Source of the DNA: Acholoe squamosa
Taxonomy: Eukaryota > Annelida > Polychaeta > Phyllodocida > Polynoidae
Direction: 5' to 3'
NCBI GenBank assembly: GCA_949317995.1
Contig: OX439048.1
Location: 68,577,375 to 68,641,374, forward strand
Length of the DNA stretch: 64,000 nucleotides
Each line of letters begins with the position of its first letter. Position 1 is the stretch's first letter. Under the pieces are notes generated by a model, which worked only from the letters and a program-made list of their open reading frames with translations, was not told where the DNA came from and ran no database searches. Positions 50,858-60,100 of the stretch are shown here, in pieces. Position numbers and translations under genes: made by a program.

Positions 50858-53800
50858 GTAAGTGATTTAATGTTATTATGTCATAAAGATAAAGGGCTGG
50901 ATAAAAAAAAAACTTTGTCGCAGATTTTGGTTATTTGGTCAAAGTTTGTTAACATCTTGATTGCTTTATTTCATAAGGAAAATTTAGAGTATTAGATAGA
51001 TAGTTATGTCATATTTTCCTTCATGCTATTTACCTCATATATAAGTTTTATCACTCGCTTATGTGGTGATCACGCAGACATTTCCACTCAAACAATTATA
51101 TATTTCTCAGACTGTTGTCGATTCCAACGATATCATCAATTTTTCTGTCAAAGGTTGAACAAGAAGCTGAGACTCTCCTAAAAGCCCATTGGTTGGACTT
51201 GGTGGAGCTTGACCCAGCCCATGTTCAGCACGTCTTCACCCAGCGGTACCTGAAGCCGTACCTGGGTACAATGAGTGACCTCCTGCACCAGATCCTGAGG
51301 CACCAACAGCCACACCTACACCAGGCGCTGTGGGGGGTCACAGCGGGAATAGCACCGAGTGTGTTCTACAAGGCATTTGGATATGACCCAGATAGACAAG
51401 AACGAGGTAAGTAGAAGCCAGTAGTGTGAAATGTTGGGGTCGATTTGATGACAATTGGTTGCCCATTGCATCACTATAATTATTAGGTAAAATTGATATT
51501 CTAATTCCATACATTTTTATACTTCAAGAAGCCACCCCAGCAAATTGTTGTGACTCCTCGTCAACCTATGGCCCTAGACCCCTAAAATCGACATAGTGAC
51601 ATGAGCTTTTTATTGCTTAGTGACATGAGACATGGCCAATTTATTAAAATCGACACAGGGACATGACCATTCCTTAAAATCGACAAAGGGACATGACAAT
51701 TTCTTAAAATCGACATGATGACATGGGCATTTCTTAAAATCGACATGGGACATGGGGACCCCCCATCAAGGGCCCCCAACCTGTGTGAAGTGGCTCACAC
51801 ATGTCACTAGATGGAACACGACATTGCTATAACACAAGATCACCAGGAATAGCAATGGTGGTGATGAGATGGCGAGGATGGTGATCACTCAGACTAACCA
51901 GGGATGGTGATGCGGGTGATCACTCACCTCGTTAGATGAAACACACACCTCGTCATAGCGCATGTTCACCAGGGATGGCGGGGATCGTGATCACTCATCC
52001 TCACCAGGGATGGCGACATGAGTGATCAGTCATCCTCACCAGGGATGGCGACATGAGTGATCACTCATCCTCACCAGGGATGGCGACATGAGTGATCACT
52101 CACTTTGCTAGATGAGACAAACACCACGTCATAACGCACGTTCACTATGGATGGCAAGGATCGTGATCACTCACACTCACGGGGATGGTCACTCGGGTGA
52201 TCACTCACCTTGCTAGATGAAATGCGTACCTCGTGATAGCACAGGTTCACCACAGATGGTGAGGATCTTGATCACCCACACTCACCAGGGATGGCGACAC
52301 GAGTGATCACTCATCTCGCTAGATGAAACGCACACCATGCCATAGTGCACATTCACCACAGTTGGCGAGGATGGTGATGACTCACACTTACCAGGGATGG
52401 CAAGGCAGTTGATCACTCACCTCGCTAGATGAAATGCGCACCACGTCATAGCGCAGGTTCACCATGGATGGTGAGAGTGGTGATCACTCAGACTCACCAG
52501 TGATGGCGACGCTGGTGATCACTTACCTTCTTAGATGAAAAGCTCATGATCATCGACACTGGTAATCATGCAGCCTCACATCTGCCAGATCAAAGTATGT
52601 TTTGCCAGAGAAGGTATTGCCATATGTATCTTCCCTCTAACCACAGACAAGGTGTTCATGTAGATATTTCCCTATGTATTTTTCCTGTAACCAGAAAAAA
52701 GGTGTTTATGGATAGTTGCTTTCATTTTAGAGATACCTCTATCTAAATTCAATTGATGTTTTCTCTATATAATCTTGTTTGATTCAACTCTGAAGTATTA
52801 CATGGAAATCAGTGTGAAACAAAGCACATTTGATACATATGGGACTTATACTTCATGCCAACACTTCCTAGATAGGCTACATGTTGAACAGTGGTGCTGT
52901 CTCAACAACTTTGGCAATGCTGGTGATAAGTTGCCATTCTGAGTGAGAGTGAGTGACAGATGATGCAATCCTCAGAGAGCATTGACTTGGAGTGACACAA
53001 ATTCACGCATTGAGTGAGACCAATGTTGCCAATGGTGGTGATAAGTCACCATTTTGTGTGAGAGTTGATGACAGTGGCACACACTCACACAGCGAGTGAC
53101 ATCCATGTCAGCGATGGTGGTGATAAGTCGCCATTTTGAGAGAAGATTTACTAGGAGTGACACAAACTCACGTAGTGAGTGAGAGCCATGTGGCAATGCA
53201 GGTGAAAAGTTGCCATTCTGAGTGAGAGTTGACAGACAGTGGCACATATTGACGGAGTGAGTGAGATCAATGTTGGCGATGGTGGTGATAAGCTGCCATT
53301 CTGAGTGAGAGTTGACTGGAAGTAGCGCATACTCATGCAGGGAGTGAGATCCATGTTGGCGATGGTTGTGAGAAGCCGCCATTCTGAACGAGAGTTGACA
53401 GGCAGTGGCACATACTCAGGCAGTGAGTAAGATCCATGTTGGCGATGGTGGTGATAAGTCACCATGCTTTGTGAGGGATGACAAGGGGTGGCACATACTC
53501 ACACAGTGAGTGAGATTATGTTGGCGACTGTTGTGATAAAACGCCATGCCATGTGAGACTGACACACAGTTTCAAAAGATGACGCAGTGAGTTATCACTC
53601 AAAAAAGAGTCACTATTGATGACCAATCATGGCGACAGATAACGACAGTTTGTTGGGACAGGTCCTATATGGAAGCAAAGGTGCTGGAGAAAGTAAAACT
53701 GATTGCCACTATATGTGAACCTGGCAAATTTGTATGAATACAACAAAAGTCCTGAACCTATACTATGTAATTTTCTCATTTATGTACATATTGATAAATT

Positions 53801-56800
53801 CCAGATTTTGTCATATCCGAATTCTCATCCAAGCTGAAGGAAACAATTAAGAACATGAAATCTAGTCAGGCCGACAAGATTGGTGACCGGTCAATTCAAC
53901 TAGATACAGATTACATCCAGCTCCGTGTGTTTGGAGGGAAGAGAAGCAGAGGTTTGAAGAAACATATTCTTATAGATCATTTGTTTGTAATTTATTAACG
54001 AGTTGTAGATACAGCAAAAGAGTAGCTTTAAAAGGATTTTGGGTGGCCTATTTCTATGATGATAAAACCTGATTTTGAAAAGATTATTGAAACTTTTACA
54101 AGAAACCTTCTGTCATTGTGAAAAGAAATCTGTGGTTATTGCATGCTTTTTGATTGATCTCCCCATATCAAAGGCCTTTCTGATATCCCTAAATACATCC
54201 TGTCTACATTACTATTCATTATCATGATTTGGTTATTACTGTAACCAAAACAGTGCTTGTCATTTTCTTTTCCTATGTTTCAATACATATTGCTCAGCCC
54301 GGGCTACAATACCTGCAGGAATGCGCCACATATCGAGCGATGACTCAGACTCTGACTCTGACTCCGATACTGATACAGTTGATGGCTCAGTGGCTGCAGT
54401 AGCAGAGATACTGGAGGAGGAGGAGACTGAGTGGGAGTTACCTTATATACATCAGCAGCGGGAGACGGGGGGCGGGGGTCAGGATGACATCCCGGTGATG
54501 GAGGTGTTAGAGGAGGGTGGACATGTACAGACAGGCAGGATGGTACTTATTAAGGGCAGACCTGGGGTGGGGAAAACCACCACCTGTCAGTGGCTCTATA
54601 GGCAATGGGCGCTAGGACAGTTTGCTACCAGGTCAGTACCGCACTTCTATTCATGATGATAAGTGATTTACTTAGCAACGAAATTAAAAAGGAAGCTTTC
54701 TAATTTGCCTCAGGTGATTATTTGCGACTTTAATAATGTCCACGTCATCGTAACAAGTGAATTTTTGGGTGCTTTTATGTTCAATACAATTTCAAGCATT
54801 TGGCTCATACAATGATAATTAGACATGAATCCACCCCAAGTATTCCTATGAGACATGACTACAATATTATATAAACCATGAGTGCAATACAATACATTAT
54901 TGTAAAATAATTTGGGTTGTAAAGAGTCATTAAAATGTTATGAAACTCTAGAGGATCCACAGCAGTTTTTAATTGTACAGAATGTGCTTTTTTGTTGGTC
55001 CTTATCAATATTTCCTCTTCAAGGTTCTCGATGTTCTTTGTCATCCACATCCGTCACTTGATCCACATAAAGGACCATGATATGTCGCTGTACGGGTTGT
55101 TAAGTAACTACTGCCTGGCAGTGACGAGAGCTGGAGGCCTTCCAGCTTACATGAAGCCATGGATGGAATTCAATGAGGAACACATTCTTCTTGCAATTGG
55201 TGAGTTTACAAATGTCCACTTCAAGATTTCAAGTCATATTGTGCCTCTAGACCTTGAAGGAGTGTGATACATTAATGTACTTTGCCCCTTTTGTTATTAT
55301 GATATTTGAAAGAAGTCCATGTGAGTGATGCCACTAGTGCCAGTGGCCCACTTACCTGATAATGTTGCCTCATTGCATTACACCCATTGAAATTAGTGAT
55401 GTTGTCTACAGGATATAACATTTTAGGGTTTGCCCTTTGTGGTTTTGATTTAATTTCAGGACCATTTTAATTAGATTTCAGAACCTTTCTATATTTTTTT
55501 TGTACAACTAGAGTACTTTGCCTGGTTTCATATACGGTTTCCTTAATGTTAGATTTGTTTACCTCCATGGGTATACATAAGATGACTTGTTTTGTTTTCA
55601 GATGGTATTGATGAGATGCCAGATTTCGCGGATTGTCTCAAGTCCCCCTGTGAAGTGACATCACTACATCAACATGCCCAACCTCTGCAAATCATCGCAA
55701 ATATCCTGAACAGGTCCCTACTTCCCACTGCTACTGTTATACTGCTGTCTCGGTAAGTCACCAATAACATGGTTCTCCACCAATGTTAGACATGGTTCTC
55801 CACCAATGTTAGACATGGTTCTCCACCAATGTTAGACATGGTTCTCCACCAATGTTAGACATGGTTCTCCACCAATATTAGACATGGTTCTCCACCAATG
55901 TTAGACATGGTTCTCCACCAATGTTAGATTACAACAATGATCTTACTGGTACCCTTGTCTTGGTGAATCTAGCCTAAACATTGTCACTTATTGTATAAGC
56001 CATACATCCGTATAAGCTACATGGTCACAACTTTATAAGCCTTACCTACATTCCCCCCACTGACAGCAGTGGAAACAACCCTGTAAAAGATAAAGCACAT
56101 TGCCTGTTTGGCATAGGCCAGGTTTTCTAGATTGTAACAAACTATTTCTTAAATTTTATAGTTAAGTAAGAGAACAGCCACAGATATATGTGATCTGCTG
56201 CTGTACTCCTCAGAGCTTATAGTTGCTCTTAATTATTCCGCAATGGAATGAGCTATACTTCCAACGATTACGGGTTACCGACCCATGGTTTGTTCAGGAT
56301 AAATAAAGGAAATTGAATGAATGAATGGACTGTTAACATTTCTGTCCTAACAGAGGCTTCACCCAGCTGAAGGAGATACCGTTTGACCGGATGATGGAGA
56401 TTAAGGGATTGTCCCCACCCGGCATCTTACAGTTTGTACACAACTTTGCACCTGAACACAGAGTCCAAGACATCCACAGTAAGTATATGTATACCTGTGA
56501 CATGAGCTTAGGCAGTGGTCAATATTCATCAGAGGAGGTGGTGGGTTTGAGTAGGAGGGGTGGATATTTGACCCCTCTGAGGTGGGGCATGAACAGAAGA
56601 TTTTGGCCAACATTGCACAGAGTGGAAGATATCCACAGTAGGTCCACTACATGTATAATGAGATTAGGGAGCAGTCATTATATAACAGGGAAGTTGTTAG
56701 GTTTGAAGGGGTTAAACAAAAATTAGACCCCTCCTCAGGAGGGATATAAGAAATGTTAACCCCTCTTGACCGGCCTGTGTGCTACTATAGTTCCAAGAGG

Positions 56801-57184
56801 GGCGTGTTCTGTGCCTCCACCAGCGGAAAATGTTGACCACTCTCGGGAGAGGGTATAAAAAGTGTCACCCCTCCCCTGTTGAAAAATGACCCTAAGATTC
56901 CACTGATTCCACTGATATTTCTTTCTGGCTTAACATTTATGAGCTTAAGTATAGTATCAAACAAGAGTAGAAAACTGCTCGGTAATGTCGGTGCGCACTA
57001 TAATCGTTTTTGTGTAAATTTATAAATTGTCATTTCAGACATATTGTGGCGTAACCCTCTCCTCATGTCGGTGTGCACAATAACAGTGTACTGCTTGCTG
57101 ATCTGCTCTGCCCTGGCCGATGACATCACACTGCCCGGGCTGGACCTCAAGACCTACACCCGCATCTACTCCTTTATCATCATG
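49133..57184 (+). CDS. NACHT-domain NLR-type STAND ATPase, 5' and central part (8 exons, 3' end beyond window)
   Basis: Joining eight exons at GT-AG sites with compatible phases gives 1019 codons. In order: Ser/Asp/Pro-rich N-terminus with a coiled coil (residues about 30-72), 14 repeats of 15 residues (about 236-446), a helical segment of unassigned fold (576-660), an acidic Asp/Ser insert (about 722-735), then NACHT: Walker A GRPGVGKT (795-802), Walker B LLAIDGIDE (D at 879), sensor LLSR (about 926-929), GLSPPGI helical region and NPLL winged-helix motif (about 974). By family, such proteins are cytosolic ATP/dNTP-binding switches that oligomerise in innate immune sensing. No Death, CARD, Pyrin or TIR domain is clearly recognisable at the N-terminus, and the expected LRR or other sensor region would lie beyond 64000. 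Start: the ATG at 49133 follows an acceptor by 6 bp, so a leader exon upstream is likely. The exact start and exon 3 donor are the weakest points. Confidence 0.85.
49841..50475 (+). repeat. Coding minisatellite: 14 copies of a 45-bp unit
   Basis: The unit encodes AVTRCDPIPSVQPEA. Copies start every 45 bp from 49846 to 50431 and differ at very few bases (ccg/ctg in the Val codon context, one aaacag giving QTEA, one acactc giving IHSV). One Cys per unit gives 14 evenly spaced cysteines. The 45-bp length keeps frame for any copy-number change. Two minus-strand frames and another plus-strand frame (NQRLQSQGVIPYPPY) are also open, a by-product of homogenisation. Confidence 0.95.
51154..51406 (+). 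CDS. NLR exon 2
   Basis: Acceptor TTTTTCTGTCAAAG ends at 51153 and donor CGAG|GTAAGT is at 51407; phase 0 in, phase 1 out. It encodes VEQEAETLLKAHWLDLVELD and onward to FYKAFGYDPDRQERG. The amphipathic helical pattern (LLKAHWLDLVE, VQHVFTQRYL, LLHQILRH) could be a diverged CARD or Death fold, but I cannot assign it. An earlier AG at 51110 would put a stop in the phase-0 frame, so 51154 is preferred. Confidence 0.8.
51538..53658. mobile_element. Non-autonomous TIR element, copy B, in NLR intron 2
   Basis: Homologous to 36400-38280 end to end, same orientation, with ends CAGCAAATTGTTGT and the complement of CCAACAAACTGTCGT. It holds the 215-bp insertion, several deletions or duplications of sub-repeats, and many substitutions. 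Apart from the edges it fills most of the intron between 51407 and 53804. Confidence 0.75.
51568..51782. mobile_element. Insertion inside TIR element copy B
   Basis: Comparison with copy A (36400 on) shows a 215-bp extra segment flanked by a duplicated CAACCT (51562-51567 and 51777-51782). It contains about five copies of a 32-35 bp unit (ttcttaaaatcgacatgg type). The ends carry short inverted ggccct and agggcc. It is an insertion nested in an element nested in the NLR intron. Confidence 0.65.
53805..53951 (+). CDS. NLR exon 3
   Basis: Acceptor ATTGATAAATTCCAG ends at 53804; the proposed donor is AGAG|GTTTGA at 53952, a weak site but the one that keeps the frame (phase 1 in, phase 1 out). 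It encodes DFVISEFSSKLKETIK and then LDTDYIQLRVFGGKRSR, the strand that normally precedes the NACHT P-loop region. A later GTAATT at 53987 would break the frame into exon 4. Confidence 0.7.
54298..54631 (+). CDS. NLR exon 4, with the NACHT Walker A motif
   Basis: Acceptor TATTGCTCAG ends at 54297 (an alternative CTGCAG ends at 54318 in the same phase). Donor CCAG|GTCAGT is at 54632. It encodes an acidic run (SSDDSDSDSDSDTDT), a Glu-rich linker, then GRMVLIKGRPGVGKTTTCQW, the P-loop, at 54555-54578. Confidence 0.88.
55024..55199 (+). CDS. NLR exon 5 (NACHT)
   Basis: Acceptor ATTTCCTCTTCAAG and donor AATTG|GTGAGT; phase 2 in, phase 1 out. It encodes RFSMFFVIHIRHL, matching the hydrophobic strand plus Arg that follows the P-loop in NACHT domains, and ends ILLAI-, the first half of Walker B. 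Confidence 0.87.
55602..55752 (+). CDS. NLR exon 6 (NACHT Walker B and sensor 1)
   Basis: Acceptor TTTGTTTTCAG and donor CTCG|GTAAGT; phase 1 in, phase 2 out. It encodes DGIDEMPDF, with the acidic Walker B residues, and ends ATVILLSR, the sensor strand with its conserved Ser-Arg. Confidence 0.9.
55757..55930. repeat. Intronic tandem repeat, 23-bp unit, about 7 copies
   Basis: The unit is tagacatggttctccacc followed by aatgt. It begins within a few bases of the exon 6 donor. Confidence 0.9.
56354..56478 (+). CDS. NLR exon 7 (NACHT helical domain 1)
   Basis: Acceptor TCTGTCCTAACAG and donor CCACA|GTAAGT; phase 2 in, phase 1 out. It encodes GFTQLKEIPFDRMMEIKGLS and then PPGILQFVHNFAPEH: the conserved 'E-I-x-G-L/F-s' turn after the sensor strand and the next helix. 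Confidence 0.88.
56445..56760. repeat. Diverged tandem duplication of the exon 7 donor region
   Basis: The segment cacagagtccaagacatccacagtaag and what follows (about 56457-56600) is repeated as cacagagtggaagatatccacagtagg at about 56616. Both copies continue into a MITE-like stretch with tcatta/caatatt, and gtgggtttga or gttaggtttga. The second copy is intronic and lacks an upstream acceptor. Confidence 0.6.
56667..56892. mobile_element. Harbinger-like MITE in NLR intron 7
   Basis: Related to the element at 19008: the left end gggagcagtcattatataacag matches its terminus, and the inner words tgctactatag and aagaggggcg are shared. The right end is ccctgttgaaaaatgaccc. Flanks TTA and TAA are not identical, consistent with decay. 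Confidence 0.65.
57039..57184 (+). CDS. NLR exon 8 (winged-helix region), last exon seen
   Basis: Acceptor AAATTGTCATTTCAG and donor CATG|GTGAGG; phase 1 in, phase 0 out. It encodes ILWRNPLLMSVCTITVYCLL and onward to LKTYTRIYSFIIM. The NPLL motif followed by a hydrophobic helix and the '-x-Y-x-x-i' ending is typical after NACHT in NLRs. Confidence 0.88.
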
Positions 57185-60100
57185 GTGAGGATTGCTTTTC
57201 TACCACCATAAAAGCTGCGGCTTATAGACCTTGGGTGTGGCTTAAAAATGTTATCCTGAAGTCAAAGTGTGGCTTCCATGCAGGGTTCTACATAGTTAGA
57301 CTATAGTAAGAATTGGGAACCGTTTCAGACCTGAGGTGCAGCTTACAGATTTCTCCCAATGTCAGGGTGCAGCTTGTTTGTGGTTACAGCTTATAGAATT
57401 CTCCCAATGTCAGGGTGCCGCTTGTTTGTGGTTGTGGCTTATAGAATTCTCCCAATGTCAGGGTGCAGCTTGTTTGTGGTTACAGCTTATAGAATTCTCC
57501 CAATGTCAAGGTGCAGCTTGTTTGTGGTTACAGCTTATAGAATTCTCCCAATGTCAGGCTGCAGCTTGTTTCTGGTTACAGCTTATAGAATTCTCCCAAT
57601 GTCAGGGTCAGCTTGTTTGTGGTTGTGGCTTATAGAATTCTCCCAATGTCAGGGTGCAGCTTGTTTGTGGTTACAGCTTATAGAATTCTCCCAATGTCGG
57701 GGTGCACCTTGTTTGTGGTTACAGCTTATAGAATTCTGCCAATGTTTGGTGCAGCTTGTTTGTGGGTACAGCTTATATAATTCTCCCAATGTCAGGTACA
57801 GCTTGTTTGTGGGTACAGCTTATAGAATTCTCCCAATGTCAGGGTGCAGCTGGTTTGTGGTTACAGCTTATAGAATTCTCCCAATGTCGGGTGCAGCTTG
57901 TTTGTCGTTACAGCTTATAGAATTCTCCCAATGTCAGGGTGCAGCTTGTTTGTGGTTACAGCTTATAGAATTCTCCCAATGTCGGGGTGCAGCTTGTTTG
58001 TGGTTACAGCTTATAGAATTCTCCCAATGTCAGGGTGCAGCTTGTTTGTCGTTACAGCTTATAGAATTCTCCCAATGTCAGGGTGCAGCTTGTTTGTCGT
58101 TACAGCTTATAGAATTCTCCCAATGTCAGGGTGCAGTTTGTTTGTGGTTGTGGCTTATAGAATTCTCCCAATGTCAGGGTGCAGCTTGTTTGTGGTTGTG
58201 GCTTATAGAATTCTCCCAATGTCAGGGTGCAGCTTGTTTGTGGTTACAGCTTATAGAATTCTCCCAATGTCAGGGTGCAGCTTGTTTGTGGGTACAGCTT
58301 ATAGAATTCTCCCAATGTCAGGGTGCAGCTTGTGGTTACAGCTGATAGAATTCTCCCAATGTCAGGGTGCAGCTGGTTTATGGATACAGCTTATAGAATT
58401 CTCCCAATGTCGGGGTGCAACTTGTTTGTGGTTGTGGCTTATAGAATTCTCCCAATGTCAGGGTTCAGCTTGTGGTTACAGCTTATAGAATTCTCCCAAT
58501 GCCAGGGTGAAGCTGGTTTGTGGGTACAGCTTATAGAATTCTCCCAATGTCAGGGTGCAGCTTGTTTCTGGTTACAGCTTATAGAATTCTCCCAATGTCG
58601 GGTGCAGTTTGTGGTTACAGCTTATAGAATTCTCCCAATGTCAGGGTGCAGTTTGTTTGTGGTTACAGCTTATAGAATTCTCCCAATGTCGGGTACAGCT
58701 TGTTTGTGGTTACAGCTTATAGAATTCTCCCAATGTCAGGGTGCAGCTTGTTTGTGGTTACAGCTTATAGAATTCTCCCAATGTCAGGGTGCAGCTTGTT
58801 TGTGGGTACAACTTATAGAATTCTCCCAATGTCAGGGTTCAGCTTGTTTGTGGTTACAGCTTATAGAATTCTTCCAATGTCAGGGTGCAGCTTGTTTGTG
58901 GTTACAGCTTATAGAATTCTCCCAATGTCAGGATGCAGCTTGTTTGTGGTTGTGGCTTATAGAATTCTCCCAATGTCAGGATCAGCTTGTGGTTACAGCT
59001 TATAGAATTCTCCCAATGTCAGGGTGCAGCTTGTTTGTGGTTTCAGCTTATAGAATTCTCCCAATGTCAGGGTGCAGCTTGTTGAGGTTACAGCTTATAG
59101 AATTCTCCCAATGTCAGGGTGCAGCTGGTTTATGGATACAGCTTATAGAATTCTCCCAATGTCGGGGTGCAACTTGTTTGTGGTTGTGGCTTATAGAATT
59201 CTCCCAATGTCAGGGTTCAGCTTGTGGTTACAGCTTATAGAATTCTCCCAATGCCAGGGTGAAGCTGGTTTGTGGGTACAGCTTATAGAATTCTCCTAAT
59301 GTCAGGGTGCAGCTTGTTTCTGGTTACAGCTTATAGAATTCTCCCAATGTCAGGGTGCAGCTTGTTTGTGGTTACAGCTTATAGAATTCTCCCAATGTCA
59401 GGGTGCAGCTGGTTTGTGGTTACAGCTTATAGAATTCTCCCAATGTCAGGATCAGCTTGTGGTTACAGCTTATAGAATTCTCCCAATGTCAGGGTGCAGC
59501 TTGTGTGTGGTTACAGCTTATAGAATTCTCCCAATGTCGGAGTGCAGCTTGTTTGTGGGTACAGCTTATAGAATTCTCCCAATGTCAGGGTGCAGCTTGT
59601 AAAGAATTCTCCCAATGTAAGGGTGCCGCTTGTGGTTGCAGCTTATAGAATTCTCCCAATGTCAGGGTGCAGCTTGTTTGTGGTTGTGGCTTATAGAATT
59701 CTCCCAATGTCAGGGTGCAGCTTGTTTGTGGTTGTGGCTTATAGAATTCTCCCAATGTCAGGGTGCAGCTTGTTTGTGGTTACAGCTTATAGAATTCTCC
59801 CAATGTCAGGGTGCAGCTTGTTTGTGGTTGTGGCTTATAGAATTCTCCCAATGTCAGGGTGCAGCTTGTGGTTACAGCTTATAGAATTCTCCCAATGTCA
59901 GGGTGCAGCTTGTTTGTGGTTACAACTTATAGAATTCTCCCAATGTCAGGGTGCAGCTTGTTTGTGGTTGTGGCTTATAGAATTCTCCCAATGTCAGGGT
60001 GCAGCTTGTTTGTGGTTACAGCTTATAGAATTCTCCCAATGTCAGGGTGCAGCTTGTTTGTCGTTACAGCTTATAGAATTCTCCCAATGTCAGGGTGCAG

